Assembly: GCA_015179125.1 (NCBI GenBank)
Contig: WHVA01000591.1
Location: forward strand, 1-64,000
Direction: 5' to 3'
Length of the DNA: 64,000 bases
From: Gautieria morchelliformis
Lineage: Eukaryota > Basidiomycota > Agaricomycetes > Gomphales > Gomphaceae
Position numbers and translations under genes: made by a program. Of the stretch, positions 23,690-35,429 are shown piece by piece. Each line of letters begins with the position of its first letter. Position 1 is the stretch's first letter. Under the pieces are notes generated by a model that was given only the letters and a program-made list of their open reading frames with translations, made no database searches and had not been told where the DNA came from.

Positions 23690-25278
23690 ATATGCGTAGG
23701 TTTCTTGACTAGCGCTGCCTGCTGTTTCCTTGCGTTGATCTTCGATCTCACACAGATGTCCGTCTTCCCTTCGCTTTCATAATGCTTTACCGCGCTGTCA
23801 TCTTCGTTGTCGTCCAAACTTGTTTTGTCGTTAGGTCCGCTGTCTTGTCCGATATATCATGTCCCATCGAGACTGTTGAATAATTGGGACGTTGGAATTA
23901 TACCACTACCCCATTTTTGCCTGCTTGAAAGCCGTTAGAGCCAAATGGAATCGTGCCCATTACTGCAGAGGATACTTCACGCACGCCCGTTCCCGTGTTG
24001 CGGCATTGTAAAGGAACGGTGTCATTGGTCTACCAGTAGCGTTTCCTCTGGGTGAAGAGCCCAGCGAATGGCTGTGAGGAGTGCTGCGCTGTTTGAGGCA
24101 GGTCAGCTCAGCTGCCAGAGGATATGAGACAATTCGACTGCGGATGATTGCTTTAAGAGATCGTGTTTTGCCTCAAGTTCAGTCAAGATGACTCTTGCGA
24201 TGATGCCAGCATGGGCCCTTCGAAATTCCGAGACGGAGATTTGAACGAATTTTATTCATAGGATTGGGAATTGCATTACTGGTGCGTTAGTCCCTTGAGT
24301 TTCGCTCACCTCCGGTCTATAATGTTATCCCATCGTGTCTGCCGATGTTTGGGGGAGGTAACATCTCTGGATGTTTGTGGGTACGGCGAACGGTCGACGA
24401 AGAAGCTAAGAGATATCTCTATCACCATTCCAGCTGAGTCGTGACAAAAGCCCCATGACAACCGTGTCAATTTCAGTCTCAGTGACGCAAATCCCAGAAA
24501 AAACTGTCGGCATTAAGCGTCTAGGAAAGTGTATACGTAATACCACAGCGAGAATTTCGAAGGCAATCAACGGCCAGTATGAAATGCAGAGGTATTGCAA
24601 CGCTGTACAGCAAAAGAAAGAACACGCCTGAAGAATGGATACCAATCCGGCCTCGTCTTGGCAGGTTCAACCATCGTCATCGCGCGATTCGTAGCGGCAG
24701 AGCAAAGCTAGAGCTAGCAAGGAGCAGCGAGCAACAAACAGAGAGCATGTGAAGACAGATGCGTGGTAAGTCGCTCCCTCGCAGGTATAAATCCGGATCC
24801 GACTTTGTATACACGGCGTCGGGTCATCACGACAAGCAGATGAGCCGTCAGTAAGACTGAGTGTGTGGACTACGTGCGTATGACGCTAGGGAAACTGAGA
24901 GTGAACAAGATTCAACCTGACACTGGCAGACCAGTGTGGCGTGGTCTAGTTTCTCGTCCATCGTCAACAGCATCCTCCGAACCAGAAGGTATACAAGACA
25001 GGTATACGAACCAACGGGTTGCCAGCTCTACCTGATTCACAATGTCCTCAGCTTTCACCATAAAGGTATAAGTACCCAGTTAAAGCAAGGCGCCCGGGCC
25101 AATGGGGCCACCTCATCACAAATTTGCGCAGTATTCAGAGACATGACGAGGATCATTGGAAGACGCGAGAGTACATGATCCCTAGGACACCCATGGCGAG
25201 GAAGTAGAGAGAACGTCGAAAAGGATCGGAGGAAGGAGTGAACATTAGCGACGTGGGCCATTGTGGTGCCACACAGCG
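23690..25278. other. Intergenic, no gene recognised
   Basis: Short scattered open frames on both strands without motifs. A TATAAAT at about 24786 lies roughly 490 bases before the methyltransferase start. No repeat was recognised. Confidence 0.4.
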
Positions 25279-27123
25279 ATGACCGATGTGGTGCCCCCCA
25301 CCACCTTTCTTCCTCCATTGAAGCTGCTGAAGACCTGCTCCGGAAAAGAAATATGGGACGCCCTTGCTTCTCTGCGCTACATATATTTGCCCGAAGTTAG
25401 AGGATCCAGCCGTCGACGCCGCGGCGTTGGCTCGCATTCCCATCCAGCCGTCTCACACCAGAGGCTTGAGCCTTACCAGCTGAATCCAGAAAAGAAGAGC
25501 AACGATCTCTCAGCGATTCGCGCTGACGGTTTTGAACGCTCGTTCGCTATCCAATGGCTCACGCGCTTCGTCTCACTCTTTTCCGAAGTTGGTGACGAAT
25601 CGTCAGGCTCCTCCAGAGTCAGTTCAATGGCATTGGAAGAGGCAGCCTCGCTCCTTGCCATCTGTGCCGGAGCGGCTGCTTCGGGGAGTGTGACACGAAC
25701 ATTCACATTTCCGCTGCCGGATAGGGCACCCAACCCCACTGTCGTTCCCCGCTCATATTCGTCGTCGACGCCCACGCATAATTCGTTCATCAGCGTCGAT
25801 TCTCCCAACACTGTGGAGGAAGGAATGGACAAATTCACGGTCATACTCCGCGACGCCCCTCTTGAGTCAAGCGATTTCTCCAGTGTGGGTGCACAAACTT
25901 GGGGTGGCTCATGTATACTCGCAGAAATGATCGCTGAGAACCCCACAAACTTCTCTATATTTTCGAGGGAGCAACTAGGCACCCTGCAACCTCGCGTCAA
26001 TGCACCCTTCCGAGCATTGGAACTGGGTGCAGGAACAGGTTTAGCGTCGTTGGTGCTCGGAAAGGTGTTGGAGCGAATCCGAAGCATGGATCGACAGTGT
26101 ACAGAGCCCATTTCGTTTGATACTCGTCGGGTGCCGCTGGTTGTCGATACGGTCTTTGCGACAGATTTTCATCCGTCCGTCCTCGCCAACCTACAATTCA
26201 ACGTTGCCCTCAATTTCCCAGCTGCATCAATCAACTCCCATTCGCCTGTGGATAACGAGAGTAACATTGGGACACCGCATACTTCGTGTTGCGCCCCCAA
26301 TATGGTTGTCCTACCGCTGGACTGGTCCATGATCCATTCGTTGGCGCACCCTATCTCAAACCCGGTGGGTAAAGAGACATCTGAGAGTTCGGCACAAGAC
26401 AACAAATGGCCGAACGATGCTGATGCGCTTTTCCGGTCTCGGCCTCAAACCTCACATCCAGTGTTAGATCAGACTGACCTTATCCGTGATCGACAGCAGG
26501 TTCTCGCTAATAACGCTAACATCCTGACCTCAGCCACGCCTTCTTCGACTTCTTCGATTGCACCTCAGTTGGACATACCCTTTGACGTTATTATTGGAGC
26601 AGATATCATTTACGAACATTCACACGCACTCTGGGTCCGTGCCTGCGTCGAGCGATTTTTGAGGAAACCTACGAGACCTTCCTCACAAACTGATGAGTAT
26701 ACCATCCAAGCACCTGCCACAGCTCCAGGACATTCTTACCAAAGTGATACATCGCCCTTGGGCACGGACCAGCGCCCAATACCCGCACTCTTCCATCTCA
26801 TTATCCCCCTCAGGCGTACACATGCCGTCGAATCGCGTTCTGTGGAAGAGGTTTTTCGACTCGCTGCAGATATCATTTCGTCCCGTAAGCTGAGTCAACG
26901 TGCTAAAGCACCCCCACAGTCGTCCAATATTTGCGACACTGGCGATCACACTGACATTCTCCGTCCTTCGGCTGAGACTATGTCCCCACACGCTGATGCT
27001 GCCATGGAACCTATACCTCTGGAAATAGCTATCATCAGCCAGGAAGATATTCTGTGCGATGCTTACAGCGACCGCGAAACGGAGGAGGTGGTGTATCGAT
27101 ACTATCGGATTGGGTGGGTTTAG
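25279..27123 (+). CDS. METTL21/FAM86-type (Methyltransf_16) SAM-dependent methyltransferase
   Basis: Single exon of 614 residues from the ATG at 25279 (MTDVVPPTTFLPP). Motif I, the SAM-binding loop, is LELGAGTGLASLVLG at about residue 246, followed by an acidic strand end (VFATDFHPSVLANLQFNVALN). Then come VLPLDWS and FDVIIGADIIYEH at about 440, which is the post-motif position of the D-x-x-Y/F catalytic-site signature in lysine methyltransferases of this class. Members of the family trimethylate lysines on single target proteins such as elongation factors and chaperones; the target here is unknown. The protein is about twice the usual core length: an N-terminal extension of around 200 residues and Ser/Pro/Thr-rich insertions between the motifs (about 355-430 and 460-500) account for this. 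The lack of introns contrasts with its intron-rich neighbours. Confidence 0.8.
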   Translation: MTDVVPPTTFLPPLKLLKTCSGKEIWDALASLRYIYLPEVRGSSRRRRGVGSHSHPAVSHQRLEPYQLNPEKKSNDLSAIRADGFERSFAIQWLTRFVSLFSEVGDESSGSSRVSSMALEEAASLLAICAGAAASGSVTRTFTFPLPDRAPNPTVVPRSYSSSTPTHNSFISVDSPNTVEEGMDKFTVILRDAPLESSDFSSVGAQTWGGSCILAEMIAENPTNFSIFSREQLGTLQPRVNAPFRALELGAGTGLASLVLGKVLERIRSMDRQCTEPISFDTRRVPLVVDTVFATDFHPSVLANLQFNVALNFPAASINSHSPVDNESNIGTPHTSCCAPNMVVLPLDWSMIHSLAHPISNPVGKETSESSAQDNKWPNDADALFRSRPQTSHPVLDQTDLIRDRQQVLANNANILTSATPSSTSSIAPQLDIPFDVIIGADIIYEHSHALWVRACVERFLRKPTRPSSQTDEYTIQAPATAPGHSYQSDTSPLGTDQRPIPALFHLIIPLRRTHAVESRSVEEVFRLAADIISSRKLSQRAKAPPQSSNICDTGDHTDILRPSAETMSPHADAAMEPIPLEIAIISQEDILCDAYSDRETEEVVYRYYRIGWV

Positions 27124-28150
27124 TTAGACATTGGCAGATTTATTTGACTACCCCAAATCTAGAGAGGTTAGACTGGCCACTTTTCCGTATTCGACCATTA
27201 AGCAAGCGCACTTAATAACACTATGATAACAATGCTTAGTGGCTTGGTTTTGCTTTCAGTAAATCATGTAAATGCATAGTGCAAGTATATTGCACTTATA
27301 CATACTGAGCGAACTTTATTATCATTGGCGTGAGGAATTGTACCTGATCTATCACAGACTCTCAGACTCACGCCGGGCGGGTGTACATCCCTCCCTCCCC
27401 CATGGCTGGTCCTCTTCTCCCTTAATCCCCACCTCTAGTAGTACACTATTACAGGACGCTATCGCCGAAGAGAAATAACGGCTCGGGTGAGCTTCCCTGG
27501 AGAACAAACCATCATGACCATGCATAATTTCGTTCAGGTGTCAGGGGATAATATATAGGCATGCATCATTTCCCTGAAATTCGATTTGACACAGGAACCA
27601 GTGATCATACGAGCCGACCCGTGTGTTGTCTGGAAATATGTATTCTATGTACGCCGTAATACCCTCTGAGCAGTGAGCGCCAAGTCATCATCAACAACAA
27701 ATATTCCTGGTACCCGGGTCTGGGCGAACGCGAAGCAAATAAGCATTAGGGTCAAAACGTGAATTACTGCTTGGGGATGATAGCGCAAAATGTTGAACGC
27801 ATTACTGCAAGCAAATATACATGTCTGGTGAGTACGGAGGTTAAGGCCGAAAGTTTTCGTAGCGAAGACAACGGAGATCCTTGAGGGCAACTATTCGAGA
27901 AATTGCAGGGTGTTCGTGACTTGGACCATGGGTCCCTAGTAGACTAAGTTCTGACTCAGTTATAGCTCTGAACGTTGAACGTTGAACCTGTATCTGCCAG
28001 CGAGGTGGCTTCGGCGCTTGTCCCACGATGTTCCGTGGCAGCCCGGTCGGCAGGTAGCGGAGGACGCGGAGCTCAGATTAACTTTTGCCGGTCGAGCGTC
28101 ACGACTCTCACCTTTGAACGACTCCTCATTCTCCTCAATTTCTTATTATA
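27124..28150. other. Intergenic; pyrimidine-rich promoter area of the aldolase gene
   Basis: No gene is seen. The last ~60 bases before the aldolase ATG are C/T-rich (ACTCCTCATTCTCCTCAATT), as is usual for highly expressed fungal genes. Confidence 0.4.
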
Positions 28151-30184
28151 ATGGGTGTACTTGACGTTGTCCCAGTATGCAGTTTCTCGTTCAGCAGTCT
28201 CACGGATCTGACATGCTACCTACTAGGCTGGCGTCTTGACCGCCGACGAGACAAGAAAGCTTTTTGAGTATGCCAAAGCGAACAAGGTGCGATGTCTCGC
28301 TCACCGCGCAAGCATCTAGCAGTTACTAATCTTGTCACAGTTTGCCATCCCAGTATGTCTTGAATTCTCTTTCTCGAAACTGCCATACTTTGCTCACATC
28401 GATTCTTCGCTCTCTAGGCCATCGTGAGCCCGATTGCATCTGTTTTGGATACTTTTTTTCAAATCCTCTGCAGAACGTGACCTCTTCATCCACTGCGAAT
28501 GCTGTCCTCGAAGCTGCTCGTGATATCAAATCACCTATTATCATCCAGGCTTCTCAAGGAGGCTCCGCCTACTATGCCGGTAAAGGTCTCTCTAATGGCA
28601 ATCAGGAAGCAAGTATCGTCGGTGCCATTGCTGCCGCTAAACATGTCAGGACTGTTGCCAAGAGTTACGGTGTGTAAGTGGATAGCGTTCCCTTCTTTCG
28701 TCCGGCAACTCGAGTCACTTCTGCTCCTGCCAAGGTCCACGAAAACCCGCTTTGGCATGTTCTGACGTGTTTATTTATAGTCCCGTCGTGTTGCACACCG
28801 ATCATTGCGCCAAGAAACTTCTTCCATGGTTCGACGGTATGATTGAGGCTGATGCCGCCCACTTCAAGGAGCACGGCTTCCCCTTATTCAGGTGCGTAAT
28901 CGATATAACCGGTTAAATCCCTTCCTCAATGTCTCCAGTTCGCACATGCTTGATCTTTCTGAAGAGCCGAAGGCGGAGAACATCGCCATCTGCAAGAAGT
29001 ATCTTGAGAAGCTCGCTCCTCTGAATGTTTGGCTTGAGATGGAAATAGGTATGTTTATTGCATGGTATACTATCAGGACCCGTCAATGGAATAACCATGG
29101 CTAGGTATTACTGGTGGTGAAGAAGATGGTGTTGATAACACTGGCGTCGATAACGCCGCGCTGTACACACAACCGGAAGACATCTGGGAGGTTTACGAAG
29201 CACTCAGTCAGGTAACCAATCATTCCACTTCCCGATATCTTCCTTGCCGTCCAGTAATCTTGCGCATATTTAGGTGTCCCCCAACTTCAGCATTGCAGCC
29301 GGATTCGGAAATGTACACGGCGTTTACAAACCTGGGAATGTCAAACTGCGACCCGACCTTCTCGGAAAGCACCAAGCACACGTCCAGGAGAAGTTGGGAA
29401 GCTCTAAGGAGAAACCCCTGTAAGCTAAATTTATGTTTCTTCTGGTTCAAAGAACAGGGTTATATGGCCTACTGACTGTCTTCGACCATTTTATTTTACA
29501 ACAATTCCCTGATCCCTTCTGGAATTGCGTTTGTGATCATATTTGAACGTGGTTCTACGTTTCCAGCTTCCTGGTCTTCCACGGTGGTTCAGGCTCGACG
29601 AAGGAGGAAATCCGCACCGCTGTCGAGAATGGGGTCGTAAAAATGAACGTAGATACTGGTGAGTGCACGTTTATGAAAATAGAAACTGGGATAGCCGCTG
29701 TCAACTCTACCATATGCACTCGGATGAATTACTCCTCGGTACTGACCCTTGCATCATTTCCAGACACCCAATTTGCCTACCTCACTGGAATCAGGGTTTG
29801 CTCGCTCCATTTTTTATTTCTCTGTCTATACATAACCTTGCCCTCCTAGGATTTCGTCCAAAAGAAAAAGGACTACCTTGCATCACAGGTCGGTAACCCT
29901 GAAGGAGCTGACAAGCCAAACAAGAAGGTCTGTTTCCGTTTCCTACCTGGTGATGTTATCGCCCTATCAAATACTAATTTGTCGTCTCCAGTACTATGAC
30001 CCCCGTGTGTGGGTGCGCGAGGGTGAAAAGACTCTGACGGAACGCGTTAAGGAAGCATGCAGGGATTTGGGAAACGTCGGTAAGTTCAATTTATCCAAAT
30101 TATCTTAAGGCCTTTTGTCTTCTTCCTCGTGCACGTATTGCGGTGCTGATTCCAGTCTTTCCCCTGTCACTAGACAGGCTTTGA
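28151..30184 (+). CDS. FBA1: Fructose-bisphosphate aldolase, class II
   Basis: Zinc-dependent glycolytic/gluconeogenic enzyme that splits fructose-1,6-bisphosphate into DHAP and glyceraldehyde-3-phosphate in the cytosol. Fourteen exons: 28151-28174, 28227-28286, 28341-28352, 28418-28423, 28474-28673, 28781-28891, 28939-29048, 29105-29211, 29274-29419, 29567-29658, 29764-29795, 29850-29927, 29992-30079, 30174-30184; 1077 nt, 358 residues, the usual family length. Visible marks are FAIPAINVTSSST near the start, VVLHTDHC (catalytic Asp and zinc-binding His, about 110), GNVHGVYKPG (zinc His, about 227), FHGGSGS (zinc His and phosphate loop, about 265) and NVDTDTQFAY. The protein ends GNVDRL. Exon 4 has only 6 nt (codons for Ala-Ile) and exon 3 has 12 nt. 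Every splice phase closes, so the gene looks intact. Confidence 0.93.
28418..28423 (+). other. FBA1: 6-nt microexon of the aldolase gene
   Basis: GCCATC lies between CTCTCTAG and GTGAGCCC and supplies the conserved Ala-Ile of FAIP-AI-NVTSSS. The flanking introns are 65 nt (28353-28417) and 50 nt (28424-28473). Skipping it keeps frame but removes two conserved residues. Confidence 0.85.
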
Positions 30185-30189
30185 CGATC

Positions 30190-31655
30190 AAGTGATTAGA
30201 GACATAGAATGCGTAAGTGTATATACCAAGCTGGGTAGCGCAGCGTACATACTTGAATCAGCAGAGATCCACAGAGAATTGACGTCTGATGGCGAAGAAA
30301 CTAGTGGATGTGACCTTCTTTCGAAGTGAATGGATCGGAGGGTTGAGTGGTCGGTTGTCTAGAGTTATGTATAAAACTGTAGTCCTTTCCCGTGAAGCAT
30401 CGCTTCACCCCGCTGTGCACTATGAAAAAATTCACATTTTATCTTTTCATAGTATATATTTACTGCTCGCCGAACAGTAATATAGGCCGGCTTATGTAAC
30501 GCAGTGAATTTGATCGAATAAGCGGGGATTAGATCTACTACGCTGTTTTAGATCAGTACACCAAGATAGTTTCATGCTCTCGCAGGCGAACTAGAGTTAT
30601 CTGTCCCATATATGCGACGATTGGAATCATCTTACAAAAGGACATTACTTATATACTTGCGATGCTTCATAAAGCGCCACACATGGAAGCTAACCGAACA
30701 CATCCATCTATTGAGTACCATCTCCTTGTAGAGGACGAGCAGGCTAATTATTGTAAAGCAGCAAACTAGCGTGCGGGTTCGACGGTTTACCTGAATAATA
30801 TCCAATTCATGTTGAATGCGTCAGAAACTACGGGGTGTACTTACCAACATAATTCGGAAATTCCGTTCTTTACCTCGATCAAAGAAAAACAAGGGTCACG
30901 AGTCACGACGGATGCAGGAGTACACTGAAATAAGGTGAAGGGTGAGTTTAAAGATACACAATTAATTAACACAAATTATTCTTACAGTAAGATCGATGAA
31001 TCAATGCGTTGCGCTTCTATAGTGTCCAGGTTGGTATGAACACCCCCTTGTGCAGTAAACTCCGGTCCACACCCGGATCTCTGTGACATTGGCGCATTTT
31101 ACTTTTCTGCCTGCGGCGTCCTTGGTGGCGTTAGAGCAATGTTCCGTTTTGTTGTTTGCCCTTCCACATTTCTTGACACGGATAACGACACGACACATAG
31201 TTTTGTAGGAAGACGCGGAGATGCCTTTCAAATGTTGGGTAAGAGCGAGGAGCTCTATATGAGCCGCATTCGAGGAATAGCGATTTATATTTATATATAA
31301 GCAGTGAAGTCTGCTTGAAGTAGTGCGTATCAGGCTCCGTCGAAGACTGCTACCCCCTTATCATGAAAGGAGTGAACTATACATACTTATCATTGGTAAT
31401 AATTGATTCCTTGTCACCTCTAGAAGAAAGATAACGTGCGCCGATGAGTTGGACTAATTATGTGGCTGGACTCGTGACCAGCGTGTCAGGCCCGGCCGTC
31501 ATGTTTTGTTGGCTCCTCTGCGCCGGGGAGTCGGGGACAGTGTGAGAGCCTGAGGCTAGGGCCTAGGGTTTAGGCGAGTAGAGCACCAAAGTAAGCTACA
31601 GTACTGGCGCTGCGGCGCGGGACATGGTTACGTAAAGCATCTGCTGCACTTTCTA
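30190..31655. other. Intergenic, no gene recognised
   Basis: A/T-rich with short open frames on both strands; no motif, repeat or RNA gene seen. Confidence 0.4.
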
Positions 31656-32882
31656 ATGTCGACCGACGACCTATCACAAAGTAAGTCCTCCATAAATAAA
31701 ATACATAGGAGTGACTACGACCTTTGATCTCCAGTCCTGGAAAAATATGGCCGACCATCACCCTCTCCCTCGGAGTCCGTGCTACTGGAATACGTCGGTT
31801 TGGAATGGGTAGACGGCGAAAACAAGGCATCTTTTAATTATGAAGCGGATGCTCGCATCTATGATTCTGGGAAGAAGCTTACCCTATTTTACAAAAGAAA
31901 CGCGGAGGATCCAGATGCCATCGAGAACCGCCTTCTAGAGAGTGACAGCATAGAGGGAGACGCCTGGGATGCACTCTACGCGGCTTTACCAGACATAACA
32001 CACTTCTATCCCACTGTTACACGCGTTACTCTCCAGACAATCGATGGGAAACTTACGAGAACTGTCACTGAAGACACGGACGAAATACGTCATTATCTTT
32101 CTGTTCCACAAAATCTCTCACACATACCCACAGTCCCGATTACCGAGCTTGAAAAAATGGAGGGCTTTCTTGGCATGGATGTGGATTGCGTCAGGTGCCA
32201 AGGAGAGACCTACGCCTTCAAACAAACTGGAGAAGATGCAGAAGGTACTCTCCGTGAGCTCACTATTCTCGACAAGCTGTCTTCCTCGCCATCCATCATA
32301 CCCCTCAAGGCGATAATTGTCGACGAAGACCGTCTAATTCGTGGGTTCATTATGCCTTTCATGCTCCCTGGCGACATCGAAAATATATTCCGGTCCATTG
32401 AACGTGATCGAGGTTCAGTGGATAGTTCCAATGCCACGTCAGTGTTTGACTGGTCGGTGAAGCACGCATGGGCGCGCCAGATCTCTCGGGGCGTAGCTGA
32501 TCTGCATAATATTTCGGCTTACAACGGAGATATAAAGCTGCAAAATATTCTCCTTACACCGACAGGGGAAGCAAAACTCATCGATTTTCTACCTATGGGA
32601 ATCTCTGATGATTTCGCTGCACCTGAAGTACTGGAAGAGAGCAAAAACCCTCACCATAGCAACCTCGACTCTCTATTAACGGCGCCAGCGGATGTATATT
32701 CCCTTGGTCTCGTACTGTGGGCGATTGCAGAGGAAAAGTGGAGGGTTGAACGACCTCCTGTGTGGCGGAATAGTCGGATACCGCAGTGGTACATAGAGCT
32801 CGTTGAGCGCTGTGTAGTGTTGAACCCCGAGGCGAGACCGTCTATCCGGGAAATATGTTCCTGTCTGGATCGGGAAACTTGA
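31656..32882 (+). CDS. Protein kinase-like protein with altered HRD and DFG motifs
   Basis: Two exons, 31656-31680 (MSTDDLSQ) and 31735-32882, separated by a 54-nt intron (GTAAGTCC...CTCCAG); 390 residues. The first ~135 residues are a lineage-specific region without known motif. The kinase domain follows: YAFKQT (beta-3 Lys), TLRELTIL (alpha-C Glu), FIMPFM as hinge, YNGDIKLQNILL as catalytic loop, LIDFLPMG at the DFG position, APEVLEES, and ADVYSLGLVLWAI. In the catalytic loop HRD is replaced by NGD, keeping Asp, Lys and Asn; DFG is DFL, keeping the metal-binding Asp. Activity is therefore possible but not assured, and the protein could be a pseudokinase. The glycine-rich loop is not evident. 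Similar kinase-like proteins are numerous in Agaricomycetes; the role is unknown. Confidence 0.75.
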
Positions 32883-33539
32883 CTGGCTGTTGAGTAAATT
32901 TGTTTCTTTAGTAGACCCACATGATTGTGGGCTGACTTTCACAGGTCAAAGGCCAAGAGGTGTCGCCTAATAGACATATTCAACATGGCTTTGACAATAT
33001 ACATTCTCAGTCCCGCAATAATTACGCTAAACTGTCCCCTGCCTTCGAGGCAATATTTGCTTGTATAACATCCGGCCGTGGTGACACAGCGACACTGCCG
33101 TCCGGAGTGCTAAGGGTATTGTCTGCCTGCTGGTCTTTATGGACTCCCTGAGATTCACTGCTTATCCTGAAGGTCTTGTTAAATCCGGTTCTAATGCTGT
33201 TGTCAGGGGTACTCTGTTTGCTTCCATGCATTTGCTCCCACTCATCTTTGCATTTACTTGTATCCATCTTTGCTCACATTTGTCACCATGTCACCCCAAA
33301 CAGCCATTTAAGTGAACCAGTAATTGCCCCTGCTTTGCTCACCACTGCCTCTGGGCCTCCTGCACCTTTGGTGCCTTCTAGCTTGGGTTATATTCATATC
33401 CTTTCCTATTCCGACCATCTCCAATGGTGTTCCTTGCTCATCTGATAACTCCCTGTTATTTCCGGTATGGTCACTTACATCATTTGGGGTTAAGGTGATT
33501 GGGGTAGCATGTCTGTAGCCTATAGTTGTAGTTAGCTGG
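32883..33539. other. No gene recognised; likely old repeat debris
   Basis: Only short open frames. Base composition and vocabulary (for example CCTCTGGGCCTCCTGCACC) resemble the transposon zone that follows, but I could not align it to anything in the window. Confidence 0.3.
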
Positions 33540-33680
33540 CGAAGGGGTTCCTTAGAGTTTTCTCTTTGGATCCCCTAGCCATGGTTGTCTGTGCCATGTA
33601 TGTAGTTCTCTATCTGACTTTGGATCCCCCTTTGCCAGTTTGCCACTTGAGTATAAAGTGTCTGCCCAAGTTGCCCTTAT
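33540..33680 (+). repeat. Remnant of the 3' end of a gypsy LTR
   Basis: GCTGGCGAAGGGGTTCC...CTCTTTGGATCCC...GCCCTTA matches the last ~140 bases of the LTR at 43701-44117. The chromovirus therefore inserted (at CTTAT) at the end of an older related LTR. Confidence 0.55.
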
Positions 33681-34768
33681 TGTGAGAGGAACCTCTTCCA
33701 AAGCCATTTCCGATCTTGGCCCTGGTCCTTGTCTGAGCACATCCCGAACCACCAAGCCATCCTTATGTCCGTCTCAATCCCAAGCCAAGTTCCCAAGCCT
33801 TTGGTTTTTGTACCCATTCCGGAATGGCATCAGAGTCATACACAGCAGGTGATCACTGGAGAGTTCAGGGTTGATGTTGGTTGTGAAGCAGGCACACTGG
33901 CTGTGTGTGTGAAAGATTAAGAGATATCAAAAAGTATATTCAAATAGGAGTAAGATTCAGACTTCAAGGTGAAGTTGAATCGAGCAAGAGGTCAAGAGTA
34001 GAGAAATTGAGTATACACAGAGTATATGCATTCTTGAACAATAACTATGCAATATATGCATCACAAAACACCAGATAACTTCAAGACAAGTGAGTTCTAA
34101 TTGACTGGGTGTTTTCTGTGTACATGGCAGCTATTTATCTAACTATGGTGCAAGGTTCTACAGGAGTAGATGTCCTGGACCGCGTGAGAGTAAATGTGTG
34201 AGTCAGTATCTGGAAGATGATGTGCCAGATGCTGCAGTAGCTACATGACTGTATTATTGAGTGATGGTGTGTGGATAGGAATTCAATATCAGAAGAGAAA
34301 TATGGTGATGAGGAAAAGGGAAAAGGAAAAGAAAGAAGGTTCTAAGTGTGATGGACTAGCCATCACACAACTCCTCAGATCAGAGCCTCTTGGACTTGGG
34401 TCTTTGTCTGAGGTCAGGGACAGATCCACGGATTCTTGAAACAGGGTGTGAGAGATCATGTGAATGTGAGTAGACTCCTGAAGGTGTATGTGGGCTCAGG
34501 AGGACTCGGATAGATAGCGAATATACATGCCATACTATGTGGGTGCTTGTGTTGCACCTTCCTCTTTGGGGTGTAGCTGATACTGACTTGAGTATGGATT
34601 TTGACAGATTGGTGTGAGATTTGAGACAAGCTGAGTGGGCATCTGAACAATTTTATGACAGTGTGCAGGGGTGCAATGTATATAAGTAGTTTGCTGGCAG
34701 TGAGGTTCCTCAGCTTTTCCTCTTTGGATCCCTCTCTGATGGGCTGTGTGATTTCTGCTGTCCTCACA
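33681..34768 (+). repeat. 5' LTR of the chromovirus, split by a solo LTR
   Basis: The LTR halves are 33681-33907 and 34666-34768, together about 330 bases, matching 43701-44117 including the motif GTAGTTTGCTGGCAGTGAGG and CTCTTTGGATCCCTCTCTG. The insert 33908-34660 sits between them. Confidence 0.75.
33908..34660. mobile_element. Solo LTR (753 bp) inside the chromovirus 5' LTR
   Basis: Starts TGTGAAAGATTAAG and ends TTTTATGACA, with the target duplication GTGTG on both sides (33903-33907 and 34661-34665). Removing it restores the LTR seen at 43915-43960. No internal coding region. Confidence 0.7.
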
Positions 34769-35429
34769 GCAGGAAAGCACTCTCAAGGGACTGGTGGTTG
34801 GGCTGCACAGTGTCACCATAGGCAACTTTGGCATCAGCAATGATGAGTTGAATCTTGGAATGTCTTCCATGCATACCATGCCAGACACCCCCTCCTTTGC
34901 CATTGTTCATTCGGCTCCCAACTAGTCCCTGTGCACCCCTTTGAATTCCAAGATGGATCAGACTGAACAGATCCAGAGCATCAAAGAGGAGCTTTGTACT
35001 AACTGGATGAAGAGTGATGTGATAGAACCACCCTAAACCTGATCATGACAAAGGTAGATGTGAGGCTGACGGCTGAAGAGCCAAGAAGAGAAGAGGTGCA
35101 AGCCAAAGAGTTCAGAGGGCTTGGAGATTCAGAGGCGGCTGAGAGAGCGGTGACATGGCTAATCTGAGGGAGGCTCAGGCTGGTGACACCTCAGATGGTG
35201 ACCAAGATTGAGGCTGAGCCTTCCTGAACGCCCTTGCCCTGTATTTTGTTGTCAGTGGGTATGTGTTCCTGATGGATCAAGCTTGGGTCCACTGGGCCTT
35301 GTCATTCTTCAAGTATGGCTGAGCTGCATGCTTTGTGAACTGAGTCCCATGTTCCATGGCAAAAACCTGAGCCCCACGCTTTAGGACTTGGAGGATGTTC
35401 AGATTGACAATAATGTACATTTTCTAGAT

